Source of the DNA: Rhodopirellula sp.
GTDB lineage: Bacteria > Planctomycetota > Planctomycetia > Pirellulales > Pirellulaceae
NCBI GenBank assembly: GCA_002690925.1
Contig: NZGD01000090.1
Coordinates: 1-64,000, forward strand
Length of the DNA: 64,000 nucleotides
Direction: 5' to 3'
This document shows, in pieces, positions 44,949-54,351 of this stretch. The translations under genes were made by a program, and so were the position numbers. Below the pieces are notes generated by a model that was not told where the DNA came from, did no database searches, and saw only the letters and a list, made by a program, of their open reading frames with translations. The first letter of the stretch is position 1. Every line of letters starts with the position of its first letter.

Positions 44949-46925
44949 TTACCGATTGGACTGGCGAACGACCTGCTCGAGCACGTCAGAAAATGGGATT
45001 CGGTCGCAAATGCCAAAGCTAGGGTGTCGAGATAGGCGGGCGCGAGTGAACCCGGGTGAGGTGAGGCCACACAGGAATCTTGCCTGATCTCGTGGGTGGA
45101 CAAAGCGGTCAGGATACTCACTTGATACCTCGTCGAGTAGTTTTAAAGCGGAAGATCCAATGGACCGAAAACTTTGTTTTGGGATGGTCCAGGGGCCTTC
45201 ACCCTGACAGTAAGTGCATTCTCCACACGGTTCAGTCGATTCCCCAAAATGCCTGGAAAGGCTTTGCGGTTGACACGAAGTCGCCAAAGCAAGATTGAAA
45301 AATTCGTCCAATCGCTCGACTTCACTCGTTTCGCGTGCCGTCAGGCGTCCATGAAGTTCATCGGCGAGGGTCTTTGCATCATCGATGCTCTTCAATATGC
45401 GATATCCATGAACAAGATCCGATACTTTCACTTCAAGCCAGTTCTGTTCACTCATGTAGTCGATAGCACGTATCACCTGTTGGCGATCGACGCCTAATTT
45501 TTGTGCAGCAAGAACCGTGTTGAGCATGAACCATGTGCGTCCTTTTGTGAGTGAGGAAAGTACCCCTGCACAAAATTCACGTTCCTCACCCTGATAGTGA
45601 TCCAGTATGACACGCGATGTGACCAGTGGTTTGATTTTGTATGTATCGTATCGTGGTGATGTTGCTTTCAGGTACCCAGCCAGTTCAAGATAAGTCAGTA
45701 GTGTTCGCACCACTAGAATTCGGATGTCAGTTTCATAGGAGAGTTTGTGGTGGGAAATATGAAACTGATCATGCTGGTCTTTGATCAAGTCAACCAGACG
45801 CCCGACACCATGCCTGGACGGCGTGTCTCCATAAGCAAAGTTTTCCAGCACAGTACGATCGTCAACCGACAACAGGATTTCACAAGTCGCCTGGTCATTG
45901 TCACGGCCTGCTCGGCCAATTTCCTGTGCATATGCTTCAAGTGATTTGGCTGGATTGAAGTGGTACACGTATCGAATATCAGACTTATCGATCCCCATCC
46001 CAAACGCGATTGTGGCAACCACGATGCCATCGGAGGAGGTAATGAAGTCGTGCTGTATTTGTTCGCGTTGTTCTGGCTTCATCCCAGCATGGTAAGCGGT
46101 TGCCTCAAGGCCATCTTCGGTTAATTGCTCGGCAATCTCTTCCGCAGTTCGTTGCAATGTGACGTAGATCAGTGTTGATCCCCGAGGGCGTTCCCGCAGA
46201 CGCGACAGCAATGTGGGGTACTGCTCGTCAGCATCAATGACCGTACTCTTGAGATGTAAATTGGGACGGAAGAAACGGGTGCGAATTGCGTCCTCTTCGG
46301 CAATGCCAAATGCCTCGCGAATATCGTTCAGCACGCTGGGAGTTGCTGTGGCCGTTAGGGCTAGAATGCGTTCGGCGGACAACGCTTTCGCCAGTTCAGC
46401 CAATTTCAAGTAGTCAGGGCGAAAGTTGTGTCCCCACTGACTGATGCAGTGCGCTTCATCCACGGCAAATAGCGAAACGTGCAAGGACCCCACCATGGCG
46501 AGAAAACGTTCGTTAAAGAATCGCTCCGGTGCGACGTACAACAACTTTGTCCGCCCTTCACGAATGTCCTTCATGGCTGTGGTGAATTGCTGAGCAGGCA
46601 TCGATGAATCAAGACGAACAGCACTGATACCTCGAGCAGCCAAAGCGTCGCATTGATCCTTCATCAAGGCGATCAAGGGTGAGACCACGACAGTCGTGCC
46701 CGTCAGCATTTGACTGGGCAACTGATAGCAAAGACTTTTTCCTCCACCTGTTGGGAAAACGGCCGCTACGTTTTTACCTTTGAGTAACCGATCAATAACA
46801 GCTGATTGCCCTGCGCGAAAACTTGCGAGACCAAAATTCTTCTGCAGAATGTCGAGCGAATTTTCTACCGATCCATCACTTACCATTCGTTGCCGGTTAT
46901 CCACTGCCTCTTCCTCAAATTCCAT
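44949..46925 (-). CDS. recQ: ATP-dependent DNA helicase RecQ
   Basis: This SF2 3'-5' helicase has about 658 residues from the ATG at 46925. Motif 0 FGLASFRAGQ is followed by Walker A PTGGGKSLCYQLP, DEAHCISQWGHNFRPDY, LTATATPSV, the second RecA lobe ending EIGRAGRD, a winged helix, and a zinc-binding domain with CQPQSL ... CGECTYC. An HRDC-like C-terminal domain is not clear; the terminal 70 residues are of a different type. It is involved in DNA recombination and repair. The frame is open to a TTG at 46997 but the ATG is preferred. It follows the TIM-barrel gene on the same strand. Confidence 0.95.
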   Translation of the reverse strand: MEFEEEAVDNRQRMVSDGSVENSLDILQKNFGLASFRAGQSAVIDRLLKGKNVAAVFPTGGGKSLCYQLPSQMLTGTTVVVSPLIALMKDQCDALAARGISAVRLDSSMPAQQFTTAMKDIREGRTKLLYVAPERFFNERFLAMVGSLHVSLFAVDEAHCISQWGHNFRPDYLKLAELAKALSAERILALTATATPSVLNDIREAFGIAEEDAIRTRFFRPNLHLKSTVIDADEQYPTLLSRLRERPRGSTLIYVTLQRTAEEIAEQLTEDGLEATAYHAGMKPEQREQIQHDFITSSDGIVVATIAFGMGIDKSDIRYVYHFNPAKSLEAYAQEIGRAGRDNDQATCEILLSVDDRTVLENFAYGDTPSRHGVGRLVDLIKDQHDQFHISHHKLSYETDIRILVVRTLLTYLELAGYLKATSPRYDTYKIKPLVTSRVILDHYQGEEREFCAGVLSSLTKGRTWFMLNTVLAAQKLGVDRQQVIRAIDYMSEQNWLEVKVSDLVHGYRILKSIDDAKTLADELHGRLTARETSEVERLDEFFNLALATSCQPQSLSRHFGESTEPCGECTYCQGEGPWTIPKQSFRSIGSSALKLLDEVSSEYPDRFVHPRDQARFLCGLTSPGFTRARLSRHPSFGICDRIPFSDVLEQVVRQSNR

Positions 46926-47017
46926 CTTGGCCTGCTTCGGCGACTCCTGATCAACCTTCTTGGTTCGGAAGTGTATGAAAGCACAACGCTTCGTCAAGAT
47001 GCAAAATGGCGGACCGC

Positions 47018-48025
47018 TTAGCCGGTGACCTGTTTGGTACCAAGCATTCGATCGAGCGAATCACCTGTTTGATAGATCAGCGCCTCGGGAAAGTGCTGGT
47101 AGGGATGAAAGTACTCGAAGGTGAGATAGCCGTCATACCCGATATCGTCAAATGCCTCCAGCACAGCAGGCCAGTTGGTGGTTCCATCAAGCAGCGGGCG
47201 AAAAGCCTCCAAAGAATGATCGGTGCCTTTCTTGGTGTATTCCTTCAAGTGAACATTCTTGATGCGTTTGCCAAGAATCGGAATCCAGTGCTCCGGAAAT
47301 TGGTATTCCATAATGTTTCCGGTGTCGAAATGTACCTGAACATACTGGCTGGAAAAGCTATCAACAAAGTCCACCATCTCCATGGGTGACATCAGGTACC
47401 CGTTGAAGAAGATATTTTCCATGTTGAGATGGACTTTCAGTTTTTCAGCTTGCGGCAGAAGTTGGCCGATTGCTTCACGGGCTCTTTGATCACATACATC
47501 ATTGGGAGTTGGATCATGATCTTCCCGCCAGGGCATGTGAACAGCCCCCGGAACCACAAGCAAGTTTTCTGTGCCAAGGTCGTGCGCAGCTTGCGTCATT
47601 TTTGCTGCCAGTTCCATGCCTTTGGCGCGTTCTACGGGATCATTGCTGGTGAGAGGATACGGCCAGAACAGGAAGGAGCAGAGGCCGCTGATCTCGATTC
47701 CTATTTTCTCGGCCATCTGCCGAATCTGAACAAACTCTTTTGTCCCCGACTTTGGGGATAGTTCACTGTCGAGATCATAGTTCAGTTCGATACCATCGAA
47801 TCCGGCATCTTTGGCTAATTCGAGGCATTGGCGCAGACTCATCTTGTCCGGGTACGGGAAAGCCCACAAGTTAATGGACTTTTTCATCTTGTACTTTCGA
47901 CGTGCTGAGTTGGGATCAGCAGCCATCGTGGTTTTGCCTGTTCCCGTGGTTGCCAAGGCAGCACTACCGAAGGCGGCGTAGGTGAGAAGCTGTCTTCTTC
48001 CAAGAGCGTTTTCAGGTTTCGTCAT
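47018..48025 (-). CDS. Tat-exported sugar phosphate isomerase/epimerase-like TIM-barrel protein
   Basis: This 335-residue protein of the xylose-isomerase-like TIM-barrel superfamily begins with a twin-arginine-like signal (GRRQLLTYAAFGSAALATTG). Metal-ligand segments typical of the family are visible: NLWAFPYPD, GFDGIELNYD, NMENIFFNG (Glu), VHFDTGNIMEY (Asp/His), NVHLKEYTKK (His) and YLTFEYFHPY (Glu). Hydroxypyruvate isomerase or related 2-keto sugar epimerisation is a family-level guess. Only one upstream neighbour, ThiF-like, shares the strand, 186 nt away; recQ follows at 21-93 nt depending on its start. Confidence 0.88.
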   Translation of the reverse strand: MTKPENALGRRQLLTYAAFGSAALATTGTGKTTMAADPNSARRKYKMKKSINLWAFPYPDKMSLRQCLELAKDAGFDGIELNYDLDSELSPKSGTKEFVQIRQMAEKIGIEISGLCSFLFWPYPLTSNDPVERAKGMELAAKMTQAAHDLGTENLLVVPGAVHMPWREDHDPTPNDVCDQRAREAIGQLLPQAEKLKVHLNMENIFFNGYLMSPMEMVDFVDSFSSQYVQVHFDTGNIMEYQFPEHWIPILGKRIKNVHLKEYTKKGTDHSLEAFRPLLDGTTNWPAVLEAFDDIGYDGYLTFEYFHPYQHFPEALIYQTGDSLDRMLGTKQVTG

Positions 48026-48211
48026 GGCACTGTCACTGAGTCTTAAGGAAACGATTTGATGGTTGAATTGGGGAAATCACAGGATCAATAGGAAGGAATG
48101 GAAAACGACCATTTCTCTATCTTCCCTTCCAGCAAAGCAGAGGACAGTCACCCTCTCTCTTACTATCGACTACCGTGAGGCAGTTGATTCAAATGTGTTC
48201 GCGTCCCCACA

Positions 48212-49261
48212 TCATCCTCCCACAAAACGGTCGTACAGGGTTCTTGCGACACTGATTTCTGATGTGCCTGTGATTACAACGCGGCCATCCCGGAAGAGGG
48301 TTAAACTGTGGGTATCGTTCGGGAACAGACGTACAAAGAACGGGTTGGCCTGTACGCGACCAACATTTTTCCAGCGTTCCGCCATTAGTGTCAGGTCGAT
48401 TTCCGCATCGCGGCTTCCAGCGATCTGAACAGCATCACGTCCACATAGGGTGGCAGCAGCTTCGGACTGGACTATTCGATCACCTTCTAAAAACTGAAAT
48501 TCGTTATTCCCGCAGGCGGGACAGGAATCGCTCAAGGATGGCGAGATAGTAAGTTCACGGAAGCGATTACTCCACAAATCGATGGACAGCAGTGACGTAT
48601 GAACGTTTTGGCGATTTCCAGACAACCACTTGATCGCTTCTGTGCTTTGCAAGCTTGCCACTGTGTGGGTTGCGGATCCAATTACCCCAGCAGTATCGCA
48701 GGTGTCGACTGCTGAGGCAGGTGGAGGCTCTGGGACGAGGCAACGAAAACAAGGCCGCCCCGCTCCCGTGAATAGTCGAACTTGTCCCACCGCGCCCACA
48801 CAACCACCATGCACCCAAGGAGTTTCGGTTTTCAGAGACCAGTCATTGAGTAGGAAGCGAATTAGAAAATTATCAGCGGCATCGATCACCAAATCGACGT
48901 CATTAAGAATGTCACAGATGTTCCCTGATGAAACATCTGCGACCACAGGGTGCAATTCGATATTGCTATTGATGGCTCTGAGGCGATCACAACTGGCATC
49001 AGCTTTGGAACGCCCGTCGATCGCATCCTGTTCAATGTACAATGCTTGTCGTTGCAGATTGGTCCATTCAACAACATCTCGGTCGATGATGATAAGTTTG
49101 CCAACACCAGCGCGGGCAAGTATTTCAGCAGCTACGGTTCCCAGAGCGCCAGCACCCAAGATAGCGACGCGCGAACCGGTAATGCCTTCGTGCCCCTCAG
49201 ACCCGATGGGTGCGAATTGAATTTGTCTTGCGTATCGGTTAGCCGGAGAATCGCTGCTCAT
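48212..49261 (-). CDS. HesA/MoeB/ThiF family adenylyltransferase
   Basis: This 349-residue E1-like enzyme should activate the C-terminus of a small sulfur-carrier protein. The ATP site GAGALGTVAAEILARAGVG (about residues 35-53) and IDRDVVEWTNLQRQ are present, as are two zinc-binding pairs (CFRC and CPAC) and the Cys in DTCDTAGVIGS that may act in thiol transfer. The C-terminal part (LCGRDAVQIAG to the end, about 70 residues) is a domain shared by similar planctomycete proteins. No ThiS/MoaD-like small carrier gene is adjacent. It diverges from epmA, 113 nt apart. Confidence 0.92.
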   Translation of the reverse strand: MSSDSPANRYARQIQFAPIGSEGHEGITGSRVAILGAGALGTVAAEILARAGVGKLIIIDRDVVEWTNLQRQALYIEQDAIDGRSKADASCDRLRAINSNIELHPVVADVSSGNICDILNDVDLVIDAADNFLIRFLLNDWSLKTETPWVHGGCVGAVGQVRLFTGAGRPCFRCLVPEPPPASAVDTCDTAGVIGSATHTVASLQSTEAIKWLSGNRQNVHTSLLSIDLWSNRFRELTISPSLSDSCPACGNNEFQFLEGDRIVQSEAAATLCGRDAVQIAGSRDAEIDLTLMAERWKNVGRVQANPFFVRLFPNDTHSLTLFRDGRVVITGTSEISVARTLYDRFVGG

Positions 49262-49374
49262 GAAGACGATGGTCGATCAAATGCTGTGCGGGTAAGTTAG
49301 TTCCATGAATGCGATCTTGCCTGTTCGCCGGACTTGACGCAAGCCACCAAATCCTTCAGCCGCCATGTTACACG

Positions 49375-50349
49375 ATGAAAGACTGTGATCTGCCCAATCT
49401 TCAGCGACTCCGTGAGCGATCGGAATTACTCAGGAAGCTTCGCATGTTCTTTGACCAGCGAGGTTTTTTTGAGGTCCAACCACCCTGTTTATCCACGGAT
49501 TGTGTGATTGATCCGTATATTGATCCCTTGCGTGTTGATGCGAGTGAATTTCAGTTGAGCTCAAGCAAGGGGCAAGAATTCTATTTTTTGCAAACCTCCC
49601 CTGAGGCTGCCATGAAACGCATGTTAGCAGCTGGGGCACCTTCTATTTACAGTCTTGGGCCCGTCTTTCGTGCTGGGGAGCAAGGAGACCAACATAATCT
49701 GGAGTTCACCATGCTTGAATGGTATGAACTGGGAGCCGATGTAGAACAGGGGATTGAAATTCTGGGTGCGTTGGCGTGTGATATTCTGAAGACCCGTCGT
49801 TTTGAAGTTGAATCGTATCGGAAGTTGTTTCACGAGCATTGCGGATTTGATCCCATCGATGTGCCACTTCTGACTCTCGTCGAGTATGCAAAAGGGATTG
49901 ATTCCTCTCTGGCGATGGCGATCGCAGAAGATCGTGATGATGTTTTAGATTTGATTCTGAGTCATGTGATTCAACCAAAACTCGGACACGATACTCCATT
50001 GATTGTGCGTGACTATCCACTTAGTCAGGCTGCCTTGGCAAAGGCTTCAAAGAAGGACAAACAATGCGCGGCACGTTTTGAACTTTTTGTCGCCGGTGTT
50101 GAGTTGGCAAATGGTTACGACGAATTGCGTGATCCTGATTTATTGCTGGCACGTTTTCGCGCTTGTAATGAGAAACGCCAGAAATCGGGACGCCGCACAT
50201 TGCCCCTGAAGGTGCCATTACTTGAGGCAATGCGAGCGGGTCTTCCTCAATGTGCGGGTGTAGCTTTGGGCGTCGATCGCTTGCTGGCAGTGCAATTAGG
50301 GGAAAAAAAGATTTCAAATGTCATGCCATTTACGATTTTGAACGCGTGA
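49375..50349 (+). CDS. epmA: elongation factor P lysine ligase EpmA (GenX/PoxA)
   Basis: This 324-residue class II lysyl-tRNA-synthetase homologue lacks the anticodon-binding domain; it attaches beta-lysine to a lysine of EF-P. Motif 2 is FRAGEQGDQHNLEFTMLEWYE, motif 3 is GVALGVDRLLAV, and the substrate-pocket segment FQTSPE-like FLQTSPEAAMKRML is present. The length equals that of E. coli EpmA (325). The ATG at 49375 was chosen because the conserved N-terminus (LPNLQRLRERSELLRKLR) starts there. Neither efp nor epmB lies in the window. Confidence 0.93.
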   Translation: MKDCDLPNLQRLRERSELLRKLRMFFDQRGFFEVQPPCLSTDCVIDPYIDPLRVDASEFQLSSSKGQEFYFLQTSPEAAMKRMLAAGAPSIYSLGPVFRAGEQGDQHNLEFTMLEWYELGADVEQGIEILGALACDILKTRRFEVESYRKLFHEHCGFDPIDVPLLTLVEYAKGIDSSLAMAIAEDRDDVLDLILSHVIQPKLGHDTPLIVRDYPLSQAALAKASKKDKQCAARFELFVAGVELANGYDELRDPDLLLARFRACNEKRQKSGRRTLPLKVPLLEAMRAGLPQCAGVALGVDRLLAVQLGEKKISNVMPFTILNA

Positions 50350-50402
50350 AGAAAAATATCGCATGCGACCCGGACCTTGATTAAAATGAAGTTGACGCAA
50401 TT

Positions 50403-50409
50403 GAGGAGG
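50403..50409 (+). promoter_or_regulatory. strong Shine-Dalgarno sequence of the hemerythrin-like gene
   Basis: GAGGAGG ends five bases before the ATG at 50415. Most genes in this window have no comparable site, so it supports this start strongly. Confidence 0.85.
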
Positions 50410-50414
50410 TCGAT

Positions 50415-50930
50415 ATGAAACAGTTGGGGATATCTTCACAAGGTGGTGCGGCGTCGCAGAGTCAAACTGGTGCACGCACGCTGGCAGTCAATGCAGCATT
50501 CTTGAAAGACATCAAGGATGATAACCAGGATCTGAAAAAACTGTTGGACCAGATCACGCCGATCACCCGTCATCAACAGACGGCCGCGAATCACTGGCCT
50601 GAACTCATCATTCTCATAAGTGGTCTGCGAGATCAACTTGCTTTGCATTTTTCGTTGGAGGAAGCTTACGGTTATTTCGATGATGCCGTGATTGCAGTAG
50701 CCGAGTTGAGTGCGACTGCGGAAAAGCTGCGAAGCGAGCACCCTGTTCTCTTCGCCAGTATTCGTGATCTGGCCGATCAGGTTTCCGAAGTCTGCTCGGA
50801 CAGACCGGAGCAGGTCAATCAGTTCATTCAGAGGCTTGATGCATTTCGGCGTGCATTTGAAATACACGAAGAAGGCGAATTGAAACTGATTCTTGATTCT
50901 CTGGATGATGATTTGGGCGTCGGCGATTGA
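50415..50930 (+). CDS. hemerythrin-like HHE domain protein
   Basis: This 171-residue helical protein has candidate di-iron ligands in order: H53 or H60 (TRHQQTAANHW), H78 and E82 (LALHFSLEEAYGYF), H109 (EHPVLF), and H151-E152 (EIHEEGE). The segment HFSLEE is the usual second-helix ligand pattern of HHE proteins. A role in O2, NO or iron handling is family-level inference; no partner is encoded next to it. It is clearly translated from a strong Shine-Dalgarno site. The MMPL gene is convergent 70 nt beyond the stop. Confidence 0.78.
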   Translation: MKQLGISSQGGAASQSQTGARTLAVNAAFLKDIKDDNQDLKKLLDQITPITRHQQTAANHWPELIILISGLRDQLALHFSLEEAYGYFDDAVIAVAELSATAEKLRSEHPVLFASIRDLADQVSEVCSDRPEQVNQFIQRLDAFRRAFEIHEEGELKLILDSLDDDLGVGD

Positions 50931-50940
50931 ATACGCGAGC

Positions 50941-50955
50941 GTGATTTGAAATCAC
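50941..50955. repeat. 15-bp inverted repeat between convergent genes
   Basis: GTGATTT and AAATCAC are separated by one base, just after the hemerythrin-like stop codon. It is too small and lacks a T run, so I call it only an inverted repeat. Confidence 0.6.
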
Positions 50956-51000
50956 AGCAAGAGACGTCGTGGTGTGATTGAAAGTCAGCATGACTTTGGT

Positions 51001-53784
51001 TCACGTTTCGTGGGTTGGTTCCGCCTTGGTGTCTGGGCCAGTAGAGGGTTCACGCCTCGAAAAACGGCCTAAGGTTGCGACAAAACTTGGGACCAGAATG
51101 GCACGCACGTAGAAAGTGTCGATTAGGACGCCCAGCCCGAGGGCAAAGCCAAGCTCAGTGATGCCACGCAGCGACGTGCCGTTTGTTTCGTTCAAGTAAC
51201 CAAACCAGCTTGCAACCGCAGGGAACCATGATGAAGAGGTCATGCTGAAGAAGGTCGCAGCCATCACGAGTCCACATGCAGTGATGATTCCACCTGTTTT
51301 TATGATCGCACGTCGTAATGCTGATAGCCAGCCAAGATTTTTTTGCTCTTCAACAATTCTGGTGACCAGATAAACGTTGTAGTCTTGGCCAACGGCCACA
51401 AGGATGACAAACAGGAATAGTGGAAGCTTCCAGTCCAAACCAACAAAGTCCGAACCGTAGACATTTTTGAAAAAGATAAGTGTCAGACCAAGGGTTGCAT
51501 AGTAACTGATTAATACGGTTGCGATCAGGTAAAGACAGAGCCCAAGTTTGCGTATGACAAGCAGCAACACTAGAAATACTGCCACTACGACAGCAATCTT
51601 GATCCTTTGATTATCACGCAGAGTGACGGTTCTGAGGTCGATGATGGACGGGGTGGTACCGGTCAAAACAACCCTTGATCCGGTCCATCCGGAGTTTGGT
51701 TCCTTCACGTATTGATGAAGGAATTTGTCAATGTCCGTGACGATCTTTGCAGTGTCCGTTGCAAATGGATCACCATCGATCGTGATATCGAGTCGGGCGA
51801 GTCGATTTTCCATCGCAGGAAGCGGCGAAAAAAAGTACTGCTGAGCCAAACGATGATTTTGTAATGCCCTTCTCCGCCAGGCATCACGATTCAGCAAACT
51901 CATGTCTCGGTCTGGGGGGAAGTCTCCCAGAGGATCATCCGCAGTTCGGACGGTGGAGATACCATCGAGTGTGTAGAGCTTTTCCGCGAGTGTCTTGATT
52001 TGTTTTTCGAGCTCTTTTCTCGCCACGTTTTCAGGTTGAACGAGCAAGACGGTGACGGGGTTGATCTTCCCGATGTCGAAGTGTTGTGCGAGGAGACGCA
52101 GGCCCTGTCGACTTGGGGCGGAGTGGTTCAGTTGACCGCTCAGGTTGTAGGTGACGTCACGCTCATTTCTGAGTCCGTAAATACTGGGGATCAGCAGTAG
52201 CCCGAGTCCAAAAATCAGTGTGGTAAGTGGGTACCTGGTAAGTGTAAGGGCAATCCAATTCCAAAGGTTTGCGGTCGAGGATCTTCCCTGTGCATTTGTC
52301 TTCCCGTAAACCGTTAGCGGTCCAGTGTCATTGATTTTGATTGGTGTGGGCCAGAATACCCTCGGTCCAATCGCTCTTAGTAAGGCAGGGGTTAAAGTGG
52401 TGCAGACCAGAAGACCCACAAGCAAGCAGATTGCGATGATCGGACCGGTGTAATGGAATTTTCCAAAGCTTGCGATCCAGAGCATGCCTAAACCGACGAC
52501 GGTGGTCATGGCACTGCCAATCAATGCACCCATCACTCCTGAAAGCGCATTGGTGCAAGCCTGATCCCAAGGAACTTTACTTGCTTCCTCGCGTAGACGT
52601 GCGATCAAGAATAGGCAGTAGTCAGTTCCGGCACCGAAGAGGATCACAACGACAAAGATGCGACTGGTCGTGAATACGCGGAGGTCCAGTCCGGGAAGCG
52701 TTCCATTGAGCGAGCTCTGAGTCAAAAGTGTGACTAGTGAAGCCGAGACAACTACAGCCACGCCAATGGATAACATGGGTACGGCGACCAGCAATGGAGC
52801 TCGATAAACGATGGCAAGAATGAGCAGAATCATCACGACCGTGATCCACTCGGTGTACTGGATGGCATCTCGAGCAGCCAGCAAAGTCTCACCACCAATC
52901 GCTGCTGATCCTGTCATCAACAGTTGTAGGCCCGAATCGGTGTATTGCATGCTGTAGTCGCGAACATCGTCCAGCAATTGGTGGACCATCTCTACTGTTT
53001 CAATATTACCTGTTGCTGCTAGCTCGGAGGAGAGTTGCATCACAGCAAGTTGCGCGCCTTCCTGTTTAAGACTGGCGCCGATTAGTTGGTCATCCCACCC
53101 CAGAATATCCAAAAGCGATGTCCAGCCGGTGAGGTCGCGTTCAGCAATGGGGACAGCTAATTTTGGCAGGTCGGGAACAAACACCAAGGCTGCTTCGAAA
53201 TCACGGCCCACATCCTCTTCTGGTTCCTCTAAAGCTTCCAACAATTTGCCACGATCCCAGTAGGCGATTGCCATTCTTGGTTCGCGCAGTTTAGGAGCAT
53301 CTGGTGGAACTTGGTTTGAGATCCGTTCATAGAACGATTCATCGACTGCGATGGAGTGGTCAAAGGCTTCGCGTGCCAGTTTGATCCATTGCGCTGATTT
53401 GGTGTTCTCCTGAATCGGACCCCCGACGTACCCGTATTCAATGGCACGTTGCCAACTGACCTCGCCAAGTCGATGGTAAAGTCGCCTTAGTAAATCGAGG
53501 CCGACAATCTCGTCACGCTTTGTTAATTCACCCGTGGTGCGTCCGAGCACTAGCACGATTTGGCTACGACTTCGGGTATCAGGAAATGCCTCATCCAGCA
53601 GATGTCCACCTGCAACACTGCTCATCTTGGTTGGCAAGTACTCAAAGTCACCGTCATAGGCCACATCGTTCCATGCTGGAGCGATGCTGCGAATCAGGAT
53701 GGCGCCCAGAAACCAGATGGTGAGGATGATCCACCAATATCGGGTGACTTGCTTGGCCCAGCGATACGAAATGGATTCGTGCAT
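51001..53784 (-). CDS. MMPL family (RND-type) transporter
   Basis: This 927-residue inner-membrane protein has about 12 helices in two pseudo-repeats, each with a large periplasmic loop. The proton-relay motifs of the MmpL/HpnN group are visible: LFGAGTDYCLFLIARLREE in the first half and LVAVGQDYNVYLVTRIVEE in the second. It is likely driven by the proton gradient and exports a lipid or hydrophobic compound (family knowledge; substrate unknown). It has N-terminal MHESISYRWAKQVTRYWWIILTIWFLG and a C-terminal hydrophilic tail rich in Pro and Thr. No membrane-fusion partner gene is adjacent. Confidence 0.92.
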   Translation of the reverse strand: MHESISYRWAKQVTRYWWIILTIWFLGAILIRSIAPAWNDVAYDGDFEYLPTKMSSVAGGHLLDEAFPDTRSRSQIVLVLGRTTGELTKRDEIVGLDLLRRLYHRLGEVSWQRAIEYGYVGGPIQENTKSAQWIKLAREAFDHSIAVDESFYERISNQVPPDAPKLREPRMAIAYWDRGKLLEALEEPEEDVGRDFEAALVFVPDLPKLAVPIAERDLTGWTSLLDILGWDDQLIGASLKQEGAQLAVMQLSSELAATGNIETVEMVHQLLDDVRDYSMQYTDSGLQLLMTGSAAIGGETLLAARDAIQYTEWITVVMILLILAIVYRAPLLVAVPMLSIGVAVVVSASLVTLLTQSSLNGTLPGLDLRVFTTSRIFVVVILFGAGTDYCLFLIARLREEASKVPWDQACTNALSGVMGALIGSAMTTVVGLGMLWIASFGKFHYTGPIIAICLLVGLLVCTTLTPALLRAIGPRVFWPTPIKINDTGPLTVYGKTNAQGRSSTANLWNWIALTLTRYPLTTLIFGLGLLLIPSIYGLRNERDVTYNLSGQLNHSAPSRQGLRLLAQHFDIGKINPVTVLLVQPENVARKELEKQIKTLAEKLYTLDGISTVRTADDPLGDFPPDRDMSLLNRDAWRRRALQNHRLAQQYFFSPLPAMENRLARLDITIDGDPFATDTAKIVTDIDKFLHQYVKEPNSGWTGSRVVLTGTTPSIIDLRTVTLRDNQRIKIAVVVAVFLVLLLVIRKLGLCLYLIATVLISYYATLGLTLIFFKNVYGSDFVGLDWKLPLFLFVILVAVGQDYNVYLVTRIVEEQKNLGWLSALRRAIIKTGGIITACGLVMAATFFSMTSSSWFPAVASWFGYLNETNGTSLRGITELGFALGLGVLIDTFYVRAILVPSFVATLGRFSRREPSTGPDTKAEPTHET

Positions 53785-54351
53785 TCGCTGCGTGGGGTGG
53801 GTTGCGAGGTTAAAGGGTCAGCGACTCAACAGGGATAATGTAGCAAGAACACCCTGTCCTGTCGGTTGGGCGATTGCAATGCCGCGATTCTCTTTGGAAC
53901 TGAATTAATCGATATTTTCTCTCTGGACGCGGGTTCTGAGCCCCGCCTGATCACATTTTCGACGGTCAAGTCTGTCTTGGTTGGGTCGCCAGATCCAGCG
54001 TAATCGCCATGCTAGTGATGGTGAGTTGCGACCTCGCGTCGATTCGGCTCGGCCTTGTTTGTTGGTTGCCACAGGCGGAAGCCAAGTTTGGGCGGCAATC
54101 AACCGCTCGCAGCTTTCTTGCCGAAAACTATGTCAGAGTTCTCAGGATTCTAAAGCATCCCAACGTTGGGATGCGAGATGTGTGTACATCACCTCCTCCT
54201 TCCTCAATGACACCCTAACTCACTGCCAAGCCAAGGCCGCTTACGAGAGAGGACTGTCGAAAGGGAGCCGAGAAAAAGTTGGCTTTCCAACGTGTTCTGA
54301 TTTCCGATTCAAAGAGAAACTCGCAGAGAAGTCAGCGAAAGTATTCAACGT
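53785..54351. other. 567-bp gap with a perfect 20-bp palindrome
   Basis: There is no supported gene; short frames have no similarity. The region contains the MMPL promoter somewhere and, at 54155-54174, the perfect palindrome described separately. Confidence 0.5.
54155..54174. repeat. perfect 20-bp palindrome
   Basis: GCATCCCAACGTTGGGATGC is self-complementary over its full length without a loop. A second weaker dyad (GATGT, 4-nt spacer, ACATC) starts at 54177. It lies about 370 bp upstream of the MMPL start and about 180 bp beyond the stop of the next gene. It could be a binding site for a dimeric regulator. Confidence 0.9.
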
